Assembly: GCA_009784765.1 (NCBI GenBank)
Contig: WQXP01000035.1
Span: forward strand, 1-8,881
Length of the DNA stretch: 8,881 bases
From: Oscillospiraceae bacterium
GTDB lineage: Bacteria; Bacillota; Clostridia; Oscillospirales; Ruminococcaceae
Direction: 5' to 3'
Shown here: positions 1 through 6,485 of the stretch, piece after piece
Position numbering within the stretch: the first letter of the stretch is position 1
Layout: every line of letters starts with the position of its first letter
Translations under genes and position numbers: made by a program
The notes under the pieces: generated by a model
Told to the model about the DNA's origin: nothing
What the model saw: the letters and a program-made list of their open reading frames with translations, nothing else
The model's database searches: none

Positions 1-928
1 AAGTTACAGAAATTTCATCATCAATTGCGCCGTAAGAAGTTTTGCAATGAATTCTCATAAGCGAGTCTTCAAAAGTACAAGTCGCAGGGATTTTGAGTTT
101 ATCGCTCTGCAAATACAAGCACCGTTCCATAGAGAGAATAAACTCTTTGATGTCCATGCTCATAAAACGATTGAAAGGCGCGTCAAAAATGCGCTTATAA
201 TTCACGAAAGCGTTTTCAATCAATCGAGAAATCAGCACATAACCGGGCTTAGAAATGTTAATTTGATTCTTGTCAACGCAAATGCTAACATTCTCGTTGC
301 CTTCTTCTGACAAGCTTCTCAGTAACGAATTCACTGCCTTTTCAGGAATGATGAAATCAACATTGGCGTTTCCTGTATAAGCATACTTCGCAGCGAGCCT
401 GTTCGTATCAGTCGCTACTGTGTACAAAACCCCGTCATCAATCTCAAGCTTGATTGCCTCAAACTCAGGCTTGGTTCTCGACACTGCGTAAGAAACCTGT
501 GAAAGCATTTCTTTAAGAAGCTTTGCACTTACATCAAAACTCGTCTGAGTAGAATCGTCTTTCTTGATTTCAATGATATTCGGAAACTCATCACCGGGTT
601 TACAAGGAAGATTAAGCTTTGACTTGCCCGACTCAATCTTGAGAATCTTCTGGTCTTGCAGTTCGAAATTAACGCTGTCCCCCGTCATTTTCTTGAGCAT
701 CTCTGCAGTAATTTTAGGGTCTATCACTATTTTGCCGTTTTCTTTACCCTCTACATTCATAGAAACCTTAATTCCTATTTCAAGGTCATACCCCGTAACA
801 GTGAGAGTATTTCCCTCCACATTCAAAAGAACCCCGTCAAGAATGTTGAGAGCCGATTTCATAGCGCAAGCTTTTGACGCATTTGAAATGACTTCATACA
901 ACTCATTTTTTTCAGCCGTAAATTTCAT
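1..928 (-). CDS. dnaN: DNA polymerase III beta subunit (sliding clamp), 3' end cut by window
   Basis: This is the ring-shaped clamp that tethers the replicative polymerase to DNA. The frame reads without a stop from ATG at 928 to base 2, giving 309 residues. The family is usually about 365-380 residues long, so roughly the last 60 lie outside the window. Visible family landmarks are GYDLEIGI (residues 46-53, first domain), ATDTNRLAA (172-180, the counterpart of ATDSHRLA) and SRLIENAF followed by NYKRIF (234-248, the counterpart of SRLIEG-F-Y). The start is supported by AAGGAG at 938-943, nine bases upstream. It lies downstream of dnaA on the same strand, separated only by the candidate origin, which is the classical dnaA-dnaN order. 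No separate dnaN promoter was recognised. It could be read from the dnaA transcript, but the AT-rich unwinding region sits directly before its ribosome site. Confidence 0.95.
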   Translation of the reverse strand, partial: MKFTAEKNELYEVISNASKACAMKSALNILDGVLLNVEGNTLTVTGYDLEIGIKVSMNVEGKENGKIVIDPKITAEMLKKMTGDSVNFELQDQKILKIESGKSKLNLPCKPGDEFPNIIEIKKDDSTQTSFDVSAKLLKEMLSQVSYAVSRTKPEFEAIKLEIDDGVLYTVATDTNRLAAKYAYTGNANVDFIIPEKAVNSLLRSLSEEGNENVSICVDKNQINISKPGYVLISRLIENAFVNYKRIFDAPFNRFMSMDIKEFILSMERCLYLQSDKLKIPATCTFEDSLMRIHCKTSYGAIDDEISVT

Positions 929-965
929 TTGCTTTTTCTCCTTTTTAATAATAATTCATATTTTA

Positions 966-983
966 TAGTAGTAATAGTAGTAG
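966..983 (+). other. DnaA-trio array of the origin unwinding region
   Basis: The plus strand reads TAG TAG TAA TAG TAG TAG, which in 3'-to-5' sense is six repeats of GAT or AAT, the form bound by DnaA on single-stranded DNA. It is separated by AACC (984-987) from the first of two abutting DnaA boxes. On the other side lies AT-only or nearly AT-only DNA (about 943-967) that could melt first. The match to the trio consensus is complete in all six units, which is unusually regular. Confidence 0.8.
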
Positions 984-987
984 AACC

Positions 988-1140
988 TGTGGAAAGTGTG
1001 GGAAACTTGGCTATGATTTGCTGTAATAACAAATCTTTTTAGTTTTGAATGTTGAAAACTCTGTGGAGAATGTTGAAAACTTTTTCAAATTCTCAAACTG
1101 TGGAAAACTATCCTGTTGAAACTCATAACTATGTTGAGAA
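988..1140 (-). repeat. Cluster of eight DnaA-box-like 9-mers, all in one orientation
   Basis: Minus-strand readings are CTTTCCACA (988-996), TTTCCCACA (997-1005), TTTTCAACA (1050-1058), TTCTCCACA (1062-1070), TTTTCAACA (1071-1079), TTTTCCACA (1099-1107), GTTTCAACA (1114-1122) and TTCTCAACA (1132-1140). The general form is TTYTCMACA. None is the textbook TTATCCACA; TTTTCCACA is the closest and resembles boxes known from cyanobacteria. Two pairs abut exactly (988/997 and 1062/1071). Being all in one direction fits guided loading of DnaA toward the trios. Confidence 0.75.
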
Positions 1141-1149
1141 CTTTTGAGC

Positions 1150-2499
1150 TTATATGCTGCTCACATTCCTGATTAAATCGTCGATTTTATGGCGATAAGC
1201 CTTGTTTACCTGAATCGTGTCCTTCACTTTATTCACAGCGTAAACAATGGTAGAGTGGTCTCTTCCGCCGAACTCTTTTCCTATATCGACATAAGAAAGC
1301 CCGGTAATGCGATAGACTACATAAATCGCGATTTGCCGCGCAGTAGAAATATCTGCGCCGCGTTTTTTTGAGCGTATTTCATCAGGTGTGAAGCCGTAAA
1401 TCGCAGAAATCTCGTTGATAATGCGCTCAAGCGTAACACTCGCAGGGACATTCTCGTCAAGAATCTCGTTAATAACGCTCTGTGCCATTGCCATAGTCGG
1501 CGGAATATCCGACACCAAAGACAATGAGTTCATCTTAGTAATCGCGCCTTCAAGCTGCCTGATATTATGCTTGAGCTGGTCTGCTATATAAGCCATAATC
1601 GTGTCAGAAATCTTCAGCCCGAATAAATCCGCTTTTCGCTGAATAATAGCTAACCGCGTCTCAAACTCCGGGTTGCTGATGTCTGCAATCAGCCCCCACT
1701 CAAACCGCGATTGAAGCCGCCCTTCAATATCGTTGATTTCTTTCGGGGCGCGGTCGCTTGTGAAGAAAATCTTCTTGTTGTTAGCGTGAAGGTCGTTGAA
1801 AGTGTTAAACAGCTCTTGCTGGCATTCTTTCTTGCTGGCGAAAAATTGAACGTCATCAATAAGCAGTACATCAAGGTTGCGGTATTTTTCCTTGAACTCA
1901 AGCATCTTGTCAAGCTTGATTGAGCTGACATAGTCGGAAATAAAAGTATCAGCAGGAATCAAAACTATGTTAGCAGCAGGATTATGCCGCAACATTTCGT
2001 TTTTGACTGCGAAGAGCAAATGTGTCTTCCCAAGCCCGGGATTCCCGTAGATAAACAGCGGATTAGCAGAGTTCTGCCCTGTTGCGGCAGCTTTGCAAGC
2101 AGTATAAGCGAGCTTGTTGCTGTCGCCCTCGATAAAAGTTTCGAAAGTGTATTGATAATTGCTGTTTTTCTTCGATTCAGTCAGTTTAGTTACCATGGCG
2201 TGGTCATCTTGCAGTTCAGGAATCGGCAAGCAACGAATACGCTCAGTATCAGAAATGTCGTCATCGCACTTGATTACTACGCCAACATCAAAGCCGAGAA
2301 TATCTTTGAGTGCTTTTTGAAACAATTCTGTGTAGTTTTGCTGCAGAAGATTTTTAATAAAAGGGGTCTGTACATAAAATGTAGCGACGCCATTTTCAAA
2401 GCCAATAGGCTTAATAGGGTCAATCCAAGCTGTTTTTGCAACTTCGCTTATGTTTAAGTTGGCTTTCATAAGAGCGAAAATTTCATCGAATGAGTTCAT
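1150..2499 (-). CDS. dnaA: Chromosomal replication initiator protein DnaA
   Basis: DnaA is an ATP-dependent initiator that binds DnaA boxes, melts the origin and recruits the helicase. The 449-residue product has all expected parts. Domain I is at about 1-80, followed by a short linker domain II (about 81-115). The AAA+ domain has Walker A GNPGLGKT (152-159), Walker B VLLIDDVQF (211-219), sensor 1 FFTSDR (245-250), the arginine-finger segment EGRLQSRF (259-266, R265) and sensor 2 RQLEGAI (314-320). The DNA-binding domain IV carries GGRDHSTIVYAV (411-422), the family signature. The start ATG at 2499 has GAGGAA at 2509-2514, nine bases upstream. Full length and intact. It is transcribed from the promoter at 2539-2567, back to back with gyrA. 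No box of the TTYTCMACA type is visible near this promoter, so autoregulation by DnaA is not evident. Confidence 0.98.
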   Translation of the reverse strand: MNSFDEIFALMKANLNISEVAKTAWIDPIKPIGFENGVATFYVQTPFIKNLLQQNYTELFQKALKDILGFDVGVVIKCDDDISDTERIRCLPIPELQDDHAMVTKLTESKKNSNYQYTFETFIEGDSNKLAYTACKAAATGQNSANPLFIYGNPGLGKTHLLFAVKNEMLRHNPAANIVLIPADTFISDYVSSIKLDKMLEFKEKYRNLDVLLIDDVQFFASKKECQQELFNTFNDLHANNKKIFFTSDRAPKEINDIEGRLQSRFEWGLIADISNPEFETRLAIIQRKADLFGLKISDTIMAYIADQLKHNIRQLEGAITKMNSLSLVSDIPPTMAMAQSVINEILDENVPASVTLERIINEISAIYGFTPDEIRSKKRGADISTARQIAIYVVYRITGLSYVDIGKEFGGRDHSTIVYAVNKVKDTIQVNKAYRHKIDDLIRNVSSI

Positions 2500-2538
2500 A
2501 TGTTTGTCTTCCTCGCTAATTTTAATAATCTATTGATT

Positions 2539-2567
2539 ATTATACCATGAAAAACTTGACTTGTCAA
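2539..2567 (-). promoter_or_regulatory. dnaA promoter, perfect consensus with extended -10
   Basis: On the minus strand TTGACA (2562-2567), a 17-base spacer and TATAAT (2539-2544) match the vegetative sigma consensus exactly. TGG just before the -10 gives an extended -10. Its -35 abuts the gyrA -35 at 2556-2561. The predicted start is near 2532, leaving a leader of roughly 30 bases. Confidence 0.87.
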
Positions 2568-2584
2568 GAATTTTATGTTATACT
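2556..2584 (+). promoter_or_regulatory. gyrA promoter, near consensus with extended -10
   Basis: TTGACT (2556-2561), 17-base spacer, TATACT (2579-2584), with TGT making an extended -10. Transcription would start near 2591 and run through an A/T-only stretch of about 20 bases (2588-2610) to the gyrA ribosome site AAAGGA (2615-2620), which is 13 bases from the ATG. That spacing is longer than for the other genes here. Confidence 0.8.
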
Positions 2585-2633
2585 ATAAATAAATAATAAA
2601 TAAAATAAATCTGTAAAGGATTGTTAATTAAAA

Positions 2634-5261
2634 ATGGAACTTGATAGCGTAAAACTTCATCCCGATGAAAAACTCGTTCAGGTAGATATAGAAAAAGAAA
2701 TGAAAACCTCATTTCTTGAGTATTCTATGTCGGTTATAGTAGCACGTGCTTTACCTGATGTCCGCGACGGGCTCAAACCTGTTCATCGCCGAATCCTCTA
2801 CACCCAGTTTGAAGAAGGCTTAACTCATGATAAGCCTTTCAGCAAATGCGCGAAAACCGTCGGTGCTGTTCTCGGTTCTTATCACCCCCATGGAGACCAG
2901 AGTGTTTATGACGCCCTTGTCCGCATGACTCAAGACTTTTCTCTTCGTTATCCACTCATAGAAGGGCACGGGAACTTTGGCTCAATCGGCGGCGATGCCC
3001 CTGCGGCTTATCGTTATACCGAATCTCGCCTTGCGCGGATTTCGGCAGAAATGCTCGCGGATATAAATAAAGACACAGTCGATTATACCCCTAACTATGA
3101 TGAGAGCAGGAAAGAACCCGTAGTTCTGCCCTGCCGCTTTCCGAACCTGCTTGTGAACGGCTCTACAGGAATTGCTGTCGGAATGGCTACTAATATCCCG
3201 CCCCATAATCTCAGCGAAATTATTGACGCGCTTCAGCTTATTCTGCTTTCAGATGAGGAAATTCCTATAGATATGCTTATGAGTGTCATTAAAGGGCCGG
3301 ACTTTCCGACAGGGGGCGTGATTATGGGTCACGCGGGCATTCGCTCTGCGTATTACACAGGGCGTGGAAAAATCACTCTTCGGGGAAAAGCAGAAATAGT
3401 TGAAGAAAAAACCCATACCCGCATAGTCATAACAGAAATCCCCTACATGGTAGGGCTTGATAAGCTCTTCGCATCGTTGCAGACTCTTGCAAAAGAAAAC
3501 CGCCTTGACGGCGTGTCTGTTGTTCGGGACGAGTCTGACCGTAACGGAATGAAAGTCGTCGTTGAACTCAAGCGCGACGCGAATGCAAGCGTAGTTCTCA
3601 GCAAACTTTACAGCTATACCCAATTGCAGGACACATTCAGCGTAATCATGCTTGCCCTTGTTGACGGGCAACCCCGGGTTCTCAACCTCAAACAAATGCT
3701 TGAGCATTACATCGAGTTTCAAGAGCAGGTCGTAACCCGCAGAACACAGTTTGACCTCAAGAAAGCGCAGGCGCGGGCCCATGTCCTAGAGGGGTTCATG
3801 CTTGTCATTAACCATATCGACGAAGTAATCGCGATTATTCGCAGCTCTGATGACCCTGCCCAAGCTAAGGCGCGGTTAATCGAAAGGTTCGGCATAACTG
3901 AAATACAGTCTGAAGCAATCGCGCAGATGAGAATTATTCAGCTCACAAAACTCGGGCGTATTGATATAGAAGAAGAACTCGGGGCACTCAACGCGAAAAT
4001 CACAGAATTGTCGGGCATTCTCGCAGACCGTAAAATCGTTCGCAAAATCGTATCAGATGAGCTTAATGTCATTCGTGAGCGATTCTGCGCGAAAGATTCC
4101 CGCCGCACGAGCATTGAATCAGTCTCCGGGGAAGTAGATATAGAAGACTTGATTCCCGTAGAAGAAAGCGTGTTGACTTATACCAACATCGGGTATATCA
4201 AACGGCAACCCACAGAAAGCTATAACCTGCAAAGGCGGGGAGGGCGCGGCGTTTCGGGAATGAAACAAAGGGACGAAGACTTCGTGGAATCGCTGTTCAT
4301 CGCCTCAAGCCATGATTTTATTCTGTTTGTGACTAACCTCGGCAATATGTATCGCCTCAAGTGCTATGAAATCCCTGAGGGTTCAAAGCAATCGCGGGGG
4401 ACAAATATAGTCAACATCTTGCAGCTTCAACCACAGGAGCGGATTACTGCCATGCTCAAAGCAAAGCCCTCTGACTTCACTGAGGACAGATACTTCATGT
4501 GTGTTACGAAAAACGGGCTTATTAAAAGGAGCAAACTTTCGCTGTTCAAGAATGTCCGTAAGCGCGGGGTTCGTGCAATTACGTTGTTAGAGGGCGACGA
4601 AATAGTCGCGGCGCATTTAACCGAAGGGGACAGTTCTGTCATTATAGCGACTCGGAACGGGCGTGCATTACGCTTTAATGAAAGCGTAATCAGAGCCAAA
4701 GGAAGAAACTCACGCGGGATTCGCGGAATTAAGTTCCGCAATGATTACAGTGAGGCGGATTACGTAGTCGGGGCGGCGAAAGTTTATGATGAGAACTCCA
4801 CAATACTGACTGTAACGGAACGCGGCTTCGGGCGGCGTTCGGAAGTTTCGCGCTATATCGTCAAAAGCCGAGGAGGAATGGGGCAAATCAACTACAAACC
4901 CGACGATGAGCGGGGTTATGTCTGCGGAATCAGGACGCTGTTTGAGGACGATGACATCATCTTTATCAACGATGAGGGTGTAATTATCCGCATTCGCGCT
5001 AATGACCTTCGGGCTATGAGCAGAACAGGCAAAGGTGTTCGTGTTATGCGCCTGTCTGAAAACGGCAGAGTAGTCGCGTTCACTCGTACGGAGCATGATG
5101 ACTCGGCAGAGTTAGAAGAAGTCGAACAAGTGGACGAAGCTGAAATTCTTGCGGCGGAGGCAGAAGAACGCGCCGAAGTCGTCGAAATTGAAGAGCTTGA
5201 TGAAGAAGTTATTGACGACGACGATGATTCAGAAGCAGAATCCGACGAAAGTGAGGAGTAG
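2634..5261 (+). CDS. gyrA: DNA gyrase subunit A
   Basis: This is the breakage-reunion subunit of gyrase, which with GyrB introduces negative supercoils using ATP. The 875 residues include the winged-helix and tower region with [12 protein letters not shown] (45-56), the quinolone-pocket segment [11 protein letters not shown] (83-93) and the catalytic tyrosine in AAYRYTE (Arg127-Tyr128, counterpart of E. coli Tyr122). The C-terminal DNA-wrapping pinwheel runs from about 515 to 815, and its GyrA box reads QRRGGRG (533-539); this box distinguishes gyrase from topoisomerase IV ParC. Residues about 821-875 form a strongly acidic tail. At the E. coli Ser83 position there is Gln89, while the Asp87 counterpart (Asp93) is kept. 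gyrB is not in the window. The gene is divergent from dnaA and overlaps the metA ribosome site at its 3' end. Full length. Confidence 0.97.
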   Translation: MELDSVKLHPDEKLVQVDIEKEMKTSFLEYSMSVIVARALPDVRDGLKPVHRRILYTQFEEGLTHDKPFSKCAKTVGAVLGSYHPHGDQSVYDALVRMTQDFSLRYPLIEGHGNFGSIGGDAPAAYRYTESRLARISAEMLADINKDTVDYTPNYDESRKEPVVLPCRFPNLLVNGSTGIAVGMATNIPPHNLSEIIDALQLILLSDEEIPIDMLMSVIKGPDFPTGGVIMGHAGIRSAYYTGRGKITLRGKAEIVEEKTHTRIVITEIPYMVGLDKLFASLQTLAKENRLDGVSVVRDESDRNGMKVVVELKRDANASVVLSKLYSYTQLQDTFSVIMLALVDGQPRVLNLKQMLEHYIEFQEQVVTRRTQFDLKKAQARAHVLEGFMLVINHIDEVIAIIRSSDDPAQAKARLIERFGITEIQSEAIAQMRIIQLTKLGRIDIEEELGALNAKITELSGILADRKIVRKIVSDELNVIRERFCAKDSRRTSIESVSGEVDIEDLIPVEESVLTYTNIGYIKRQPTESYNLQRRGGRGVSGMKQRDEDFVESLFIASSHDFILFVTNLGNMYRLKCYEIPEGSKQSRGTNIVNILQLQPQERITAMLKAKPSDFTEDRYFMCVTKNGLIKRSKLSLFKNVRKRGVRAITLLEGDEIVAAHLTEGDSSVIIATRNGRALRFNESVIRAKGRNSRGIRGIKFRNDYSEADYVVGAAKVYDENSTILTVTERGFGRRSEVSRYIVKSRGGMGQINYKPDDERGYVCGIRTLFEDDDIIFINDEGVIIRIRANDLRAMSRTGKGVRVMRLSENGRVVAFTRTEHDDSAELEEVEQVDEAEILAAEAEERAEVVEIEELDEEVIDDDDDSEAESDESEE
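5253..5258 (+). promoter_or_regulatory. metA ribosome-binding site inside the gyrA 3' end
   Basis: GAGGAG forms the last two sense codons of gyrA (Glu-Glu) and lies six bases before the metA ATG at 5265. Only three bases separate the gyrA stop from the metA start. This points to co-transcription and probable translational coupling. Confidence 0.8.
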
Positions 5262-5264
5262 CCT

Positions 5265-6185
5265 ATGCCCATAAACATTAACAAGAACCTGCCTGCATAT
5301 AAAACCCTCATAGCAGAGAACATCTTTGTTCTCTGTGAGGAGCAGGCACGCAAGCAAGACATTCGCCCGCTGAAAATCGCCATTGTGAACCTTATGCCCA
5401 CGAAAATCGAGACTGAAACTCAGCTTATGCGCTTGCTTTCTAACACGCCGATTCAAGTTGACATTACTCTCATTCGCACCGCGAGTTATGAGGGCAAAAA
5501 CACATCGAGCGAGCATATGTCCGCTTTTTACACCACATTCGACAAAGTTAAGAATGACAAGTTCGATGCCCTTGTAATTACAGGCGCGCCGGTGGAGAAA
5601 TTGCCTTTCGAGGACGTGCTGTACTGGGACGAACTCTGCGAAATCATGGAGTGGTCGAAAAGTAACGCATTCTCTACCATGCACATATGCTGGGGGGCAT
5701 TAGCGGGGCTGTTTTATCATTATGGCGTTGAAAAACGCGAGCTTTCCGCTAAGTTATCGGGGATTTACCCTCATCGTGTTACTGCTTCTCACGCGCTTCT
5801 TCGCGGATTTGACGAGGTGTTCAATGTGCCGCAATCGCGCTATACCGAAGTCGCTCAGGAGCAAATCGCCGCCGATAAACGCTTGGCTGTTTTAGCAAGT
5901 TCAGACATTTCGGGAGTGCATATCATCGCCGACAGCAGCTCTCGTCAGTTTTTCGTAACAGGACACGCCGAGTATGACTTAGACACACTCGCCGGGGAGT
6001 ATCACCGCGACCTCGAAAAAGGCATCTCTCCTGAAATTCCGTATAACTACTTCCCGGGTGACAATCCTGCAAACCCTCCGCTGTTTACTTGGCGCGGACA
6101 CGGGAGCCTTATGTACTCAAACTGGCTGAACTTCTGCGTGTATCAGGAAACGCCTTTTGATTTGGCTGAGTTGGCGAGCCTGTAG
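5265..6185 (+). CDS. metA: Homoserine O-acyltransferase, predicted acetyltransferase
   Basis: This enzyme activates homoserine by O-acylation, the first committed step of methionine synthesis in the cytoplasm. The 306-residue length is typical of the MetA family. The catalytic triad is visible: Cys142 in HICWGA, and His234 and Glu236 in TGHAEYD. Family landmarks include VNLMPTK (41-47), GAPVE (107-111) and YPHRV (168-172). Residue 111 is Glu. In published work on Bacillus cereus MetA, Glu at this position favours acetyl-CoA, whereas Gly, as in E. coli, favours succinyl-CoA, so acetyl-homoserine is the predicted product. The gene follows gyrA by three bases with its ribosome site inside gyrA, an unexpected partnership with no evident functional link. 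No S-box or other methionine riboswitch precedes it. No clear terminator follows its stop. Confidence 0.95.
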   Translation: MPININKNLPAYKTLIAENIFVLCEEQARKQDIRPLKIAIVNLMPTKIETETQLMRLLSNTPIQVDITLIRTASYEGKNTSSEHMSAFYTTFDKVKNDKFDALVITGAPVEKLPFEDVLYWDELCEIMEWSKSNAFSTMHICWGALAGLFYHYGVEKRELSAKLSGIYPHRVTASHALLRGFDEVFNVPQSRYTEVAQEQIAADKRLAVLASSDISGVHIIADSSSRQFFVTGHAEYDLDTLAGEYHRDLEKGISPEIPYNYFPGDNPANPPLFTWRGHGSLMYSNWLNFCVYQETPFDLAELASL

Positions 6186-6216
6186 CACGCAAATCAAGAT
6201 TTTTTGAATTTATGTA

Positions 6217-6245
6217 TTGACAAAGCTGAAGTAATGTGGTATAAT
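6217..6245 (+). promoter_or_regulatory. Consensus promoter of a putative small RNA
   Basis: TTGACA (6217-6222), 17-base spacer, TATAAT (6240-6245), with TGG making an extended -10. The predicted start is near 6252. There is no plus-strand ORF for about 280 bases. The promoter therefore either drives a small antisense RNA ending at the hairpin 6302-6339 or, by readthrough, yraN. The 15 bases TGGTATAATAATCAA are identical to the dnaA promoter. Confidence 0.75.
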
Positions 6246-6251
6246 AATCAA

Positions 6252-6345
6252 AAAGCATAAAGCGTACCGGGTTCGCGGTTAGCTAAGCTCAGAATTGTTT
6301 AGAAAACAACCGTTACTTTTGCTGAAGGCGGTTGTTTTCCATTTC
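6252..6345 (+). ncRNA. Putative antisense RNA of a type I toxin-antitoxin locus
   Basis: An RNA from the promoter at 6217-6245 would begin around 6252 and could end at the hairpin 6302-6339, giving roughly 90 bases. Its 3' half would be fully complementary to the 3' end of the facing minus-strand transcript. Its 5' half carries GCGTACC (6262-6268) and CTAAGCT (6283-6289). Near-copies of both occur in the same order at 6402-6409 (GCGTTACC) and 6417-6423, on either side of the toxin-candidate ribosome site, so the RNA could pair with that site on both flanks. The ends are inferred. An alternative is a long 5' leader of yraN. Confidence 0.5.
6302..6339. terminator. Probable bidirectional terminator hairpin
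   Basis: GAAAACAACCG (6302-6312) pairs perfectly with CGGTTGTTTTC (6329-6339) around a 16-base loop. A-tracts and T-tracts lie at the stem base in both directions, as in bidirectional terminators. The U-run on either strand is short (four) and lies inside the stem, so strength is uncertain. The stop codon of the minus-strand ORF (6313-6315) is in the loop. Confidence 0.55.
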
Positions 6346-6399
6346 GTTGATAAAACGTAGAATTAGGTATAACGCGATAATATCTACTATCACTTCCAT
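6313..6399 (-). CDS. 28-residue hydrophobic peptide, candidate type I toxin
   Basis: The peptide begins MEVIVDIIALYLILRFI, a short membrane-like segment over residues 3-18, and ends in a charged tail with Asn, Gln, Arg and Lys. The ATG at 6399 has one of the best ribosome sites in the window, AAAGGAGGT at 6407-6415, seven bases upstream. A perfect-consensus promoter lies about 85 bases before the start, and the stop sits in a terminator-like hairpin. I do not recognise the sequence and it is not an obvious Fst, Ldr or TxpA homologue. Its size, hydrophobicity and convergent partner RNA suggest a membrane-acting toxin of a type I system; this is inference. The frame stays open upstream to an ATG at 6465 (50 residues), but that start lacks a ribosome site. 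A regulatory or leader peptide is the main alternative. Confidence 0.6.
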   Translation of the reverse strand: MEVIVDIIALYLILRFINEMENNRLQQK

Positions 6400-6401
6400 G
6401 G

Positions 6402-6423
6402 GCGTTACCTCCTTTCCTAAGCT
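6402..6423 (-). promoter_or_regulatory. Toxin-candidate translation initiation region with pairing sites
   Basis: In the minus-strand transcript AGCUUAG (6423-6417), the ribosome site (6415-6407) and GGUAACGC (6409-6402) follow one another. The transcript's own first bases, GCGUACC (6474-6468), can pair with GGUAACGC with one bulged A, which would hide the ribosome site in cis. The facing RNA carries the same GCGUACC plus CUAAGCU, so it could do this in trans on both flanks. Confidence 0.45.
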
Positions 6424-6485
6424 GTTATGCCTTGGTTGAGAAGCTCTGCCAACCGCGTGCCGCATTTGGTACGCTTTATAACTAT

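Larger units (their letters stand above)
929..1149. other. oriC: Candidate chromosomal replication origin (oriC), dnaA-dnaN intergenic region
   Basis: This non-coding 221-base gap holds eight DnaA-box-like 9-mers, a set of DnaA-trio repeats and an AT-rich stretch. Read in the dnaA-to-dnaN direction (minus strand) the order is: six spaced boxes, two abutting boxes, GG plus TT, six trios, an AT-rich unwinding region, then the dnaN ribosome site. That order matches the basal unwinding system described for Bacillus subtilis (tandem boxes, GC spacer, DnaA-trio, AT-rich DUE). The location between dnaA and dnaN is a common origin site in Bacillota. I infer function from this architecture; GC skew over a larger region would be an independent test. 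Confidence 0.85.
6257..6479. repeat. 12-bp inverted repeat at the 5' ends of both convergent transcripts
   Basis: ATAAAGCGTACC (6257-6268) is repeated exactly as its reverse complement at 6468-6479. A second block, CGCGGTT plus a variable base and GC (6274-6283), is likewise repeated inverted at 6448-6457. The two promoters and early leaders thus look like inverted copies of one module. The minus-strand transcript would start at or near 6479, so its first bases would be this repeat. Confidence 0.75.

Noticed and set aside
4916..5401. Serine-rich minus-strand frame
   Set aside because: It is the reverse reading of the acidic GAA/GAC-rich gyrA tail.
6191..6210. Possible metA terminator at AAATCAAGATTTTTTG
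   Set aside because: The stem would be five A/T-rich pairs with a two-base loop, too weak to call.
6262..6290. Possible tRNA-like piece (GGGTTCGCGG)
   Set aside because: No cloverleaf can be drawn around it; it is better explained as part of the repeated leader.
6313..6465. In-frame 50-residue extension of the 28-residue ORF from ATG at 6465
   Set aside because: No ribosome site precedes 6465, the added residues are unremarkable, and the strong AAAGGAGGT lies before 6399.
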